Of a stretch of DNA of 39,607 nucleotides, positions 32,293 to 39,331 are shown piece after piece (positions within the stretch are counted from its first letter, which is position 1; each line of letters starts with the position of its first letter). A model generated the notes under the pieces. It did not search any database. It saw nothing but the letters and a program-made list of their open reading frames with translations, and was not told the origin of the DNA. This DNA comes from JAGQTE01 sp964648005 (GTDB lineage Bacteria; Actinomycetota; Acidimicrobiia; Acidimicrobiales; Acidimicrobilacustridaceae), in assembly GCA_964648005.1 (NCBI GenBank), contig CAZYKR010000004.1, positions 1 to 39,607 on the forward strand. Direction: 5' to 3'. A program made the position numbers and the translations under genes.

Positions 32293-33798
32293 ATGGGCGA
32301 TGGCGAGCGGAACGAGATGAGCACGACCCGTGTGGCGGTGTCTGTGCGACGGGTCGTGGCGGTGGTCGGCGTCGTGCTGCTCATGGCGTGGCCGACGACC
32401 GGAGGCGCCGGGGCGGACGCCACCGTGACGATCACCGGGCCGGGCCTGCTCGAGCACCTGGAGGCGCTGCAATCGATCGGCGACGACAACGGCGGCAACC
32501 GGGCCTTCAACGAGCCGGGCTACGACGCCTCGGTCGACTACGTGGCGGGTCGCCTGGAGGCCGCCGGCTACACCGTCGAGCGCCAGACCATCGTCGGCGC
32601 CAACGAGCCCGTGCTGTCCGGCCCGTCGTCGTTCGCTCGGGTCCTGCCGACGCCGCGTGCCTACGTCGATGGCGTCGACTACGACCAGCCCGAACCGGGC
32701 AGCCCGGTCGACGTGTCCGGGACGGTGGTCGTGGTGCCCGACGCCTGCGACCCGAACGGGTACGCCGTACTCACGCCTGGCGACGTGGCCCTCGTGCAGA
32801 TCTCCAACGCATGCGACGTCGGTGTGCAGCTCGTCTTCGCCTCGATCGCTTCGCCCGGCGGTCTGCTGATGATCTCCGAGGGCGGCCCGGGCACGCCGCC
32901 CGAGCACATCGACCCCGGTGACATCCCGTTCGCCTACGAGATGGCGACGCTGACGATGTCCGCCGACGCCGGTGCCGAGCTGTGGACGCTGGCCCAGTTC
33001 GACACGGTCACGGTGTCGATCACGACGGGTTGGACCTCCGGCGAGGTCGAGACGACCAACGTCGTGGCCGAGCTGCCCGGGGCATCGTCCGACGAGGTGG
33101 TCATGGTCGGCGCCCACCTCGACTCGGTGCCGGCCGGGCCGGGCATCAACGACAACGGCTCCGGTGTAGCGGCGGTGCTCGAGCTGGCCGAGGAGCTGGC
33201 CGCTGCCGGGGTGACGCCGCGCCGCACGATCCGCTTCGGGTTCTGGGCGGCGGAGGAGATCGGACTCGTCGGGTCGACCCGCTACGTGGAGGGGCTGTCG
33301 GCCGACGAGCAGTCCCGCATCGTGGCGTACCTCAACCTCGACATGATCGGCTCGCCGAACTGGATCCGGGCCGTCTACGACCCGATCGAGGCGGCCATCC
33401 CCGAGAACGTGCCGGCGGGGTCGCAGGCGCTCACCGACCTGTTCGAGGCGCACTTCGCCGAGCTCGGGCTGCCGACGGTGCCGATCTGGACGAACGGGCG
33501 CTCCGACGACGCCTCGTTCTCGCAGGCCGGCATCCCCGTCGGCGGGCTCTTCAGCGGCATCGACGACAAGACGCCCGAGCAGGCGGCGCTGTTCGGCGGC
33601 ACGGCAGGGGTGCCTGCAGACCCCTGCTACCACCAGGCGTGCGACCGACTCGGCAACGTCGACCTGGCCATCGCCGCCGAGCTGGCGCAGTCCTTCGCCG
33701 ACGTGACGCTCGAACTCGCCGGCGTCGACGAGCCGATCCCCACCTCGATCACGGCGCCGGCCGGCGCGGTGACCGTGACGCCGGTGTTCACCGGATGA
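32293..33798 (+). CDS. Secreted M28-family zinc aminopeptidase
   Basis: A 501-residue secreted peptidase. A signal peptide (VSVRRVVAVVGVVLLMAWPTTGGAGA) precedes a protease-associated-like insertion and the M28 catalytic domain. The two-zinc ligands are seen in order: GAHLDSV (His, Asp catalytic), GINDNGSG (bridging Asp), WAAEEIGL (catalytic Glu, ligand Glu), YLNLDMIGSP (Asp) and CYHQACD (His). It releases N-terminal amino acids outside the cell. ATG 32293 has GGGAGG six bases upstream; ATG 32317 is a second option. The C-terminal tail after the catalytic domain ends in AVTVTPVFTG, matching the end of the GH5 protein (TVTPTFTG), which suggests a shared C-terminal signal. Confidence 0.92.
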   Translation: MGDGERNEMSTTRVAVSVRRVVAVVGVVLLMAWPTTGGAGADATVTITGPGLLEHLEALQSIGDDNGGNRAFNEPGYDASVDYVAGRLEAAGYTVERQTIVGANEPVLSGPSSFARVLPTPRAYVDGVDYDQPEPGSPVDVSGTVVVVPDACDPNGYAVLTPGDVALVQISNACDVGVQLVFASIASPGGLLMISEGGPGTPPEHIDPGDIPFAYEMATLTMSADAGAELWTLAQFDTVTVSITTGWTSGEVETTNVVAELPGASSDEVVMVGAHLDSVPAGPGINDNGSGVAAVLELAEELAAAGVTPRRTIRFGFWAAEEIGLVGSTRYVEGLSADEQSRIVAYLNLDMIGSPNWIRAVYDPIEAAIPENVPAGSQALTDLFEAHFAELGLPTVPIWTNGRSDDASFSQAGIPVGGLFSGIDDKTPEQAALFGGTAGVPADPCYHQACDRLGNVDLAIAAELAQSFADVTLELAGVDEPIPTSITAPAGAVTVTPVFTG

Positions 33799-33940
33799 GC
33801 CGGATCATCCGTCTCGGTGTGAAGGCTGGCGCTGCTCATCCGTCGTCGTGCGTTGCGAGCGACCAACAGAACGCGCTGGTGTCCGTCTAGCTGAGGGCGC
33901 TTCGGGGGTGATCCTCGTCGAAGGCAGAAGGGAGCCTCCG

Positions 33941-34420
33941 ATGAGCGACGATGTCGTCCCGTTCACCGCAGCCATGGTCGAGACCTACCTGCACGACCGC
34001 GGTATCGAGCACGCTGAGCACGAAGACGGTGTCTTCGTCTTCGGGTTTTCCGACGCCGGCCTCGGGCAGAACGTCGTGCACATCGCGGCTGATGAACACC
34101 GACAGATTCTCGAGGTTCGCGTCTCGTGGTCTGGGTTCTCGACCCCACAGCAGGATCGATTCCAGATCCTTTGTGGCGAGTGGAATGAGCTCCGGTTCTG
34201 GCCGAAGACGTACACACATGTCGAGGACGGCGGACTGCTGGTCGTTGCCGAGGGCGCGCTGCCCATCCTCGGGGTGGGCATTCACCAGGAACTCCTTGAC
34301 TGCTTCTGCGACACAACGATCGAGACTGGGATGGCGTTCTTCCGCTGGTTCGTCGGTCAGAACCGACTGCATGAGATGTGCCTCGCTGATCTGTTCGACG
34401 CCCCGTCGGACGACCGGTAG
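33941..34420 (+). CDS. YbjN-like domain protein
   Basis: A 159-residue alpha/beta protein with the look of the YbjN/type III chaperone-like fold: an N-terminal helix (FTAAMVETYLHDRGIEH), a string of strands (VFVFGFSDAG, VVHIAADEHRQILEVRVSW), a W/R-rich segment (EWNELRFWPKTYTHVED) and a long C-terminal helix (CFCDTTIETGMAFFRWF). In actinobacteria such proteins occur singly and in small accessory sets; their function is not established. ATG 33941 has GGGAG six bases upstream and is preferred over the longer frame to 33848. GC at third codon positions is visibly lower than in the catabolic operon. It faces the ubiquitin-like operon tail to tail. Confidence 0.78.
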   Translation: MSDDVVPFTAAMVETYLHDRGIEHAEHEDGVFVFGFSDAGLGQNVVHIAADEHRQILEVRVSWSGFSTPQQDRFQILCGEWNELRFWPKTYTHVEDGGLLVVAEGALPILGVGIHQELLDCFCDTTIETGMAFFRWFVGQNRLHEMCLADLFDAPSDDR

Positions 34421-34470
34421 CTGGATCGCGTCGGTGGCGGCCTCGGCGCCGTGGAGGTCGCGGAATCGCC

Positions 34471-34680
34471 TCAGGAGACGCCGGTCGCCGAAGCGATTGC
34501 CGCGAGCAATGCAAACCAAGTCGCAGGACGTGCGTCGCCTCGGTAGCGGCTGTTCGCGCAGGCCTGGCATTGGCTGAGCCAGCCTCCGCCGTTCCCGCTG
34601 CACGTCGGGCAGCGCACAAGCCGCACCTTCGTGCGGCAGCGCCTGCAGTACGTGTCGGGCCGGTCGTTCGTGTAGGCCAT
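34471..34680 (-). CDS. Small zinc-ribbon protein
   Basis: A 69-residue protein with three pairs of cysteines: YCRRC, RCPTCSGNGGG (a DnaJ-type CxxCxGxG half-motif) and CQAC. Spacing is suitable for one or two zinc sites. The short C-terminal half (ATWFALLAAIASATGVS) is hydrophobic. ATG 34680 begins MAYTNDRPDTYC. It lies on the same strand as the ubiquitin-like operon, about 130 bases after the beta-grasp gene, and may be its last member. No exact family recognised; zinc ribbons often accompany prokaryotic ubiquitin-like systems, where they may act as adaptors, but that role is inference. Confidence 0.65.
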   Translation of the reverse strand: MAYTNDRPDTYCRRCRTKVRLVRCPTCSGNGGGWLSQCQACANSRYRGDARPATWFALLAAIASATGVS

Positions 34681-34810
34681 CGCGGTCGGCCTGGTGTTCG
34701 GTGCAGGCGATTGGCTGGGGCCGGCAGGAGCTGATGCCGTCGTCGGCTCCGCCGCCGACTGCGGCTCGCCCGGGGGGCGCGGGATCCCGGGCGAGCCGCA
34801 GCTTCTGCGC

Positions 34811-35119
34811 TCAGACGAGCGGATCCTCGGCCGAGGGGCGGACGTCGTCCTCGACGGGCTCGGCGCCTTGGTGGGCGGGCGTGACCGAGAGGGTGGTGTC
34901 CTCGTTGATGCCGCCAGCGTGGAGCGGCGAGTTGGGATCGAGGAGGATCCCGGTTTCGGTGACGAGGCCGTAGGGCGCCCCGGAGGGGGCCGGAGGCATG
35001 AACCCGTCCTCGAGGAGCTTCTCGATGCAGAACGCCGGGGTGACTTCCGGCTGCAGCCCAGCCGTGCGGACCGCTACTGAGTCGGTGGGGTGTCGAAACG
35101 TGACCTGGATGGTGCGCAT
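34811..35119 (-). CDS. Beta-grasp ubiquitin-like protein (Ubl) with C-terminal extension
   Basis: A 102-residue protein. ATG 35119 (MRTIQVTFRHP) is preceded by CGAAAGGC, the same Shine-Dalgarno string as the E1 gene. The fold is readable: a first beta hairpin (RTIQVTFRHPTDSVAV), a helix (TPAFCIEKLLEDG), then strands with YGLVTETGILLDPNSPL and a G-I-N-E-D-T-T-L-S-V end strand, the same plan as ubiquitin's last strand (GxxxxSTLHLV). After the end strand the sequence PAHQG (Gly85) is followed by 17 residues rich in Asp, Glu and Pro and ending DPLV. No diglycine terminus exists. I infer that cutting after Gly85, aligned with ubiquitin's Gly75/76, would give the active form, a job for the JAB peptidase of the operon. 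Between its start and the E1 stop lies a 235-base gap with no convincing gene. Confidence 0.72.
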   Translation of the reverse strand: MRTIQVTFRHPTDSVAVRTAGLQPEVTPAFCIEKLLEDGFMPPAPSGAPYGLVTETGILLDPNSPLHAGGINEDTTLSVTPAHQGAEPVEDDVRPSAEDPLV

Positions 35120-35354
35120 TGCAGTGCCTTTCGAGCAGGGGTTGGTGGGATCGGCGGCGGCGGAGAGCCCGACCGGCGCAGGAGGGTCAGGGGAGGTGTC
35201 GCCGGTGCCCTGATGCGCCCGGTTCAGCGCTCCGTGCCATCGTCGGGAACACCCGGGTTCCGGATGGAACCGGACGGACATCGGCGGGCATCGTTGGTCC
35301 CCGGGACGTGCGGACCGTCACAATGAGCTCCTGGACGGAGTGAGGGCCGCGTCG

Positions 35355-36563
35355 TCACAAGCGCGTATCGGGGACCACCGGTCGAAGCATGTCGGTGATG
35401 GTGCCGGGAAGAGTGCCGGACTGCGTCCAGCCGTCCGAGCCGTGGACCTCGACGGCGGAGCCGGGTCCGTAGCCGAGACTCCGCAGTGGCCGCTCGAGTA
35501 GGGCGTGGGGGCTGTCGAAGGTGAGCCAAGATTCGGTGTGTGGCCCGGACCGACTCGGGTCGACGGGCCATGGTCCGTCGCATTCGCTGCAGCGGGGGGC
35601 CGCCGCCCAGGCCGAGACGGCCGCCCCAACGGCGGCAGTGTTGGGGCATGTTGGTCCGGTGCACGGCATGGTGATGACCGTCTCTTCAGGCAGAAGGACG
35701 GAGGCGTCGTGGACGAGGAGGCGGGCGATGTCGCCGAGGAGGGTGTAGGCGTCGCCTTCCGGCGGGGTGCTCAGTACGGGGCCGGGCTGGTAGTCGAAGT
35801 GGCGTCCGGGACACGCGGCGACGGGGACGACGCGGGCCGGGGTGGCGGCGAAGGTGCGCAGGTCCCCGAAGAGGCGCGTGGGCCCGTCGGGGTCGGAGCG
35901 GCCGAGCAGCTCCATGATGAGTTGCTCGGCGAGGTAGCCAGCGGTGACGGCGGCCGTGTTCTGGATGGCGGGTATGACGTTGTTGGCTGCTGCGAGATTG
36001 GCGTAGCGCCCGCAGGAGAAGGCGCCGTCGAGTTGAGGATTGATGCAGCGATAGCAGGCGGTGGCGGGGTCACCGTCGAAGCGGCCGACGGTGAACCCGG
36101 CAGTGTGGAACCCGCCCTCGAACAGGGGAGTGTGGGTCACCTTCGCCCGCTCGGTGAGCCAGGCCCGTGCTCTTGGGTTGTCCACGGCGCTCACCACGGC
36201 GTCGACGGCGGCCACGATCCCGTCACCGAGGCTCTGCACCGCAGCGTGTGCGTAGTGCGAGGTGGGGTTCGCGGCTGTCATGTGGCTGAGGACGCGATGC
36301 GCGACAGTCACGGCTTTGCCATCGCCCCACCGCCGGCGGTCGTCCTCAGCCGGGTACAGCGGCGACTTGGTGGCGTTGTGGGGCTCGAAGTGGTCGAAGT
36401 CGACCACGATCAGGTGACCAACGCCTGCCAGGGCGAGGTTGAGAGCGACGTTCTGGCCGAGCGCCCCTGCACCGACGACAAGGACGGTCGCCTCCTGCAG
36501 CACGGCGGGGTCGTAGCCGGCCGCGATGGACCGGGAGTGCAGATCATCGGCGGTTGTAGGCAT
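35355..36563 (-). CDS. E1-like ubiquitin-activating (ThiF/MoeB-fold) enzyme
   Basis: A 402-residue adenylating enzyme. The nucleotide-binding motif is VLVVGAGALGQNVAL (GxGxxG at 31-36), followed by VVDFDHFEPHNATKS (Asp55, Asp57 and the Asn site). DAVVSAVDN (residues 121-129) is the usual binding segment after it. Zinc-type pairs are Cys170-x-x-Cys173 (CYRC) and, in a C-terminal domain, Cys301/Cys306 and Cys325-x-x-Cys328. A catalytic cysteine candidate is Cys184 (FSCGRY). Past residue 340 a further beta-rich domain (AVEVHGSDGWTQSG) is present. It would adenylate the C-terminus of the Ubl and pass it on as a thioester to the E2. ATG 36563 has GAAAGG seven bases upstream. It is longer than MoeB or ThiF, like the E1 proteins of bacterial conjugation operons. 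Confidence 0.85.
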   Translation of the reverse strand: MPTTADDLHSRSIAAGYDPAVLQEATVLVVGAGALGQNVALNLALAGVGHLIVVDFDHFEPHNATKSPLYPAEDDRRRWGDGKAVTVAHRVLSHMTAANPTSHYAHAAVQSLGDGIVAAVDAVVSAVDNPRARAWLTERAKVTHTPLFEGGFHTAGFTVGRFDGDPATACYRCINPQLDGAFSCGRYANLAAANNVIPAIQNTAAVTAGYLAEQLIMELLGRSDPDGPTRLFGDLRTFAATPARVVPVAACPGRHFDYQPGPVLSTPPEGDAYTLLGDIARLLVHDASVLLPEETVITMPCTGPTCPNTAAVGAAVSAWAAAPRCSECDGPWPVDPSRSGPHTESWLTFDSPHALLERPLRSLGYGPGSAVEVHGSDGWTQSGTLPGTITDMLRPVVPDTRL

Positions 36564-36632
36564 GTCTTGGCCTTTCGTTGGGCAGCTTCCGGCGTTGTGG
36601 CCGGGCGGACGGGATGTTCATGGGCACGCTCG

Positions 36633-36998
36633 TCAAGCGTGACGGCCGCAGGTGCAGGCCTCTACGGGTTCCCCAGTGAGGAAGCACATGGCCCCTCGCC
36701 TCGGTGGCGTGTCAACGAAGGTCATGGGCGAATCGACGTGGGCGCCGGGCGGTGGATCGTTGGTCCACGTGAAGGTCGGCGGCTCCGGGGGGAGCGGGGC
36801 AGCGCCGTCCGTCCATCCCTCGGGCTGAGGGGAGCGTGCGGCCCAGGCTGCCAGGTCGAACTCGTGGCTGGCGACGGATACGGGCCCGCCGCGACCGAAT
36901 CCGGTCCGTCCCGAGTCGCCGGGCTCTGCGACCGCTCGTACGAGCAGACCGAACGCGGTCGCGGCGATGACGATGGCGGCAACCAGCAAGGCGCTCAC
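36633..36998 (-). CDS. Small single-pass membrane protein of the Ubl operon
   Basis: A 121-residue protein. GTG 36998 overlaps the stop of the small protein before it (GTGA), which decides the start over the longer frame to 37106. Residues of about 2-21 are a membrane helix (VSALLVAAIVIAATAFGLLV). The rest is Pro-rich (PLPPEPPTFTW, NDPPPGAHVDSP) and outside the membrane plane, ending in MCFLTGEPVEACTCGRHA, whose three cysteines and histidine could bind a metal. No family is recognised. Its place between the JAB and E1 genes, with coupled translation, argues that it belongs to the same system and anchors it at the membrane. Confidence 0.65.
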   Translation of the reverse strand: MSALLVAAIVIAATAFGLLVRAVAEPGDSGRTGFGRGGPVSVASHEFDLAAWAARSPQPEGWTDGAAPLPPEPPTFTWTNDPPPGAHVDSPMTFVDTPPRRGAMCFLTGEPVEACTCGRHA

Positions 36999-37231
36999 CG
37001 TCGATGCCCCGTGCTGGCGATCATCAGATCGAGGAGGAGAGGGGCCAGCGGCGGCTGCCCGGGCGCGCAGCACGCGCATGCGCCGGGCTGGGCGCTTGAT
37101 CGGCACAGGTTGGCGATGAGCTCGGTGACGGTGAGTGCCGGGCGGGTGAGCGGCCGTTGGACTGGGGGCGGTACCGGCGGGCGAGCGGCGGCCATTGCGG
37201 TTCCTCCACGCAGTTGGGTGTCGTCGGGCAT
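36995..37231 (-). CDS. Small protein of the Ubl operon, unknown function
   Basis: About 78 residues if started at ATG 37231 (MPDDTQLRGGTAM), which has GGAGG seven bases upstream; ATG 37195 (66 residues) also has a strong site, GGAGGAA five bases upstream. A Pro-rich beginning (RPPVPPPVQRPL) is followed by VTELIANLCRSSAQPGACACC with three cysteines in five residues, and a hydrophobic end (LAPLLLDLMIAS). The stop overlaps the membrane protein's GTG (GTGA). Two good ribosome sites and the overlap are the evidence that it is a gene. It resembles nothing I know. Confidence 0.55.
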   Translation of the reverse strand: MPDDTQLRGGTAMAAARPPVPPPVQRPLTRPALTVTELIANLCRSSAQPGACACCAPGQPPLAPLLLDLMIASTGHRR

Positions 37232-37389
37232 CGGCGGACCTCCGGAGGTTTGGGCTACGGCGGCGAGTCCGGCGTTTGCCGTGGCCAAGAGCCGAGGCGA
37301 CTGCCCCAGCGCCCGTCAGGAGGGATCACCCCGCAGCCGCGCCGACCCGGACGGACACCGGCCACGACAAGAGGGCCGCCGCCGGGAGC

Positions 37390-38244
37390 TCAGCGCGAGA
37401 TGGTCGCCAGAGCTGCGAGCGTCAGCGATCCCGCCATGCTCGCAGCGATGGCCGCCCACCACCACCATCCGATCGGGGTGCTCGCGGCGGCTGCCGGCCC
37501 GTCCGGTGCGAGCGGCTCGGCCGATGCATCGGGGCGGCGCGCCGTCTCGGCGGGCGACGCGATCTCGCCCCAGCCGCCCGGCATCGGAGAAGGCACGTCG
37601 AAATGCAGCTGCGCGGAAGGAGCTGGGCCCAAGCCGCTGGTTGATCGGACCGAGCCCGCATCGTCATGGGGAGGGGCGGCGGCCGACTGAACGTGAGCGT
37701 CGGGCATTGCGAGCTCGAGCGGCCGGGCGTCGGGTCCTTGGTAGGCGACAGCCCACGGCGCGCCGCTGGCGAACACGAGGAGTCCGACCTGGTGAGGGGA
37801 ATGCCAACTGCGCTGCTCAGTGCGGTCCACGAGGGAGTAGCCGCTGGGCGCGGCGTGCGAGTGCCACCAGCCAACCGTGTCGAGCATCGGGTGCCGTTCG
37901 AGAGCCTCTCTGGCGGCCGCTGCGCTCTGGAGTTGGTCGACGTGGAAGTGCCCGCGCGCCGAGGTGAACGACGGCGGGCTCACTGTGGCGACGACGATGG
38001 TGTACTCGCCGAGATTGTCGTGGAACGACCGTCCCAGCAGCAGGCCGAACCACTCATTGGGATGAGAACGCTCGGCCAGCCGACGGACCTCCTCCGCCAC
38101 GTCATCTCGTACGAGCAGTTCGAAGGGCTCCCCATCTGCTGGTACGGAGGTTGTGAATCGCTGCGCCAACGGAGCCGCGAGCTCCCGGTCGCGGTAGGGC
38201 AGGGTGCTCCGGTTCGGATGTAGGACGAACAGCGGATCATCCAT
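37390..38244 (-). CDS. JAB/JAMM (Mov34-fold) isopeptidase with C-terminal membrane anchor
   Basis: A 284-residue metalloprotease. The JAMM residues are Glu64 (EWFGLLLG), His128 and His130 (GWWHSHAAP), Ser137 and Asp140 (SLVD). The spacing between His130 and Ser137 is one residue shorter than the usual HxHx7SxxD, so the site may be slightly different. An N-terminal extension (residues 1-40) precedes the domain. After about residue 190 a long Pro/Ala/Ser-rich linker leads to a C-terminal membrane helix, GWWWWAAIAASMAGSLTLAALATISR, so the enzyme is tail-anchored with the active site in the cytoplasm. It could trim the Ubl precursor and remove Ubl from targets. ATG 38244 overlaps the E2 stop by one base (TGATG). 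Confidence 0.85.
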   Translation of the reverse strand: MDDPLFVLHPNRSTLPYRDRELAAPLAQRFTTSVPADGEPFELLVRDDVAEEVRRLAERSHPNEWFGLLLGRSFHDNLGEYTIVVATVSPPSFTSARGHFHVDQLQSAAAAREALERHPMLDTVGWWHSHAAPSGYSLVDRTEQRSWHSPHQVGLLVFASGAPWAVAYQGPDARPLELAMPDAHVQSAAAPPHDDAGSVRSTSGLGPAPSAQLHFDVPSPMPGGWGEIASPAETARRPDASAEPLAPDGPAAAASTPIGWWWWAAIAASMAGSLTLAALATISR

Positions 38245-38870
38245 CACGACTGCCACTCGAACGTCGCCTGCGGCTCGCTCACGAACTCGAATTGGGGTTC
38301 CTCGACCTGGCCGAACAGCCACGCAGGCAGTACCGGGTACCGCAGCTCGGGGTTTAGCGGCCTGGCCTGGTAGCGATCGAGCCAGTGGTCGATGGACCCA
38401 GCGTTGTAGCCGTTGTAGCTCGGCCGTCCCCCTCGCACGTCTTCCTGCCAGTTCAGCAGGCGCGCGATGTGCACGACGAGGTGGCCGAGGAGTTGCTCAC
38501 CATCGCCGGTTTGCCACATGGTGCCGGTGCAGATCGACCCAGAGTTCGGCTCGAAGTGCGGCGACCACGGCGAGGGCGAGGTGAGACACCAGGAGGTCGG
38601 TTCGGCGATCGGGTAGCCGGCTACGCCGAGGTCGACACCGACGTCGGTCCGAGGTGTGAGGGCGCCGCCCTTGGCGAGGGTGGGCACGTTGAACACGAGC
38701 CGGTAGAAGCGGGCGCGGTGGCCATCGTCGGCGCTGGTGATGCGGTTGTGGTCCGTGTCGAGGTCGGCACGAGTGGCGTAGGCGTGTCCAACGAAGGTCG
38801 GGCAGGCCATTGCCTCGATGACCCGCCAATCGAGGGCAAGTCGGCTGCGGAGTTGGTCCGGGGTCAACAC
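38244..38870 (-). CDS. E2-like (UBC-fold) Ubl-conjugating enzyme
   Basis: A 208-residue protein. The middle reads YPIAEPTSWCLTS, then HFEPNSGSICTGTMW, which lines up with the E2 core YPxxPPxxxFLT...HPNVxxxGxICLxxL: the strand, the HPN-like His-x-x-Pro-Asn and the active-site cysteine, Cys114 in SICTG. A helix follows (LLGHLVVHIARLLNW), as in E2 proteins. The N-terminus has a strand and helix (LRSRLALDWRVIEAM) before a strand (FYRLVFNVP). It would carry the Ubl as a thioester from the E1. GTG 38870 has GGAGG seven bases upstream and overlaps the stop of the preceding small gene by seven bases. The C-terminal 40 residues (PVLPAWLFGQVEEPQF) are of unknown use. Confidence 0.82.
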   Translation of the reverse strand: MLTPDQLRSRLALDWRVIEAMACPTFVGHAYATRADLDTDHNRITSADDGHRARFYRLVFNVPTLAKGGALTPRTDVGVDLGVAGYPIAEPTSWCLTSPSPWSPHFEPNSGSICTGTMWQTGDGEQLLGHLVVHIARLLNWQEDVRGGRPSYNGYNAGSIDHWLDRYQARPLNPELRYPVLPAWLFGQVEEPQFEFVSEPQATFEWQS

Positions 38871-39076
38871 GGCGAGACCTCCGCGAAGGCGCTCTGGACG
38901 TCGGGTGCCTCGGGCGAGAAGGCCTCGATGACAGCGGCGTAAGATTCGGCGCCGCCGCCGAAACGGAGACTGGCGACCGAGACGAGTTCATCAATTGCAT
39001 CAGCCCACGACGCTTGCGCCCTTGGGACAGTCGCGGAATCGGGCGGATGGGTGGAGGATCGGATCACGTCGCGCAT
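38864..39076 (-). CDS. Small helical protein, first gene of the Ubl operon
   Basis: A 70-residue protein starting at ATG 39076 (MRDVIRSSTHPP); GAGAAAG lies upstream at a longer than usual spacing, like the GAAAGG sites of the Ubl and E1 genes. It is mainly helical (SWADAIDELVSVASLRFG, SYAAVIEAF) and ends in VSPC with a terminal cysteine. The stop lies within the E2 start region, so translation is coupled. I do not recognise it. A frame open to 39241 has no such features. A role as an adaptor for the E2 is possible but unproven. Confidence 0.55.
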   Translation of the reverse strand: MRDVIRSSTHPPDSATVPRAQASWADAIDELVSVASLRFGGGAESYAAVIEAFSPEAPDVQSAFAEVSPC

Positions 39077-39146
39077 CGGCTGCTGCTTTCTCGAGTTCGG
39101 GCCTGGGTCGTGACGGCGACGAAGAACCCGGCCGGGCAGCCGACTT

Positions 39147-39214
39147 GGGTGTTCGTTCGCACTCTCGGTCGAGGCCAGCTGCCGGGTTCCCCGAGCCGTC
39201 GCTTGCGAACACCC
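39147..39214. repeat. Nested inverted repeat upstream of the Ubl operon
   Basis: GGGTGTTCG (39147-39155) pairs exactly with CGAACACCC (39206-39214), with an inner stem CTCGG (39164-39168)/CCGAG (39191-39195) within the 50-base loop. It sits 70-140 bases before the first gene of the operon, in the expected 5' leader. A regulatory RNA structure, protein-binding site or terminator of the upstream gene are all possible. Confidence 0.5.
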
Positions 39215-39331
39215 GCCGACGGCAGTCGCACGGACGGACACAACGCCAGAACCGTCGCTGCCTAACGGGGGGAACGCCTTAGCCCCGATGCGCCTACCGC
39301 GACCTCAGCCTGCTCTGGGGAACGCAAGCCA

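Noticed and set aside
35187..35321. A 44-codon minus-strand frame between E1 and Ubl with AGGAG before its GTG
   Set aside because: Third-position GC is lower than in the genes nearby, and the peptide has no recognisable feature; probably chance.
35505..37967. An 820-codon plus-strand frame across the Ubl operon
   Set aside because: It is antisense to the E1, membrane protein and JAB genes, which have clear motifs and coupled starts.
34471..39076. Pup-proteasome system as an explanation for the Ubl operon
   Set aside because: There is no Pup-like GGE/GGQ end, no PafA-type ligase and no Mpa ATPase; the E2 and JAB proteins point to a ubiquitin-type cascade.
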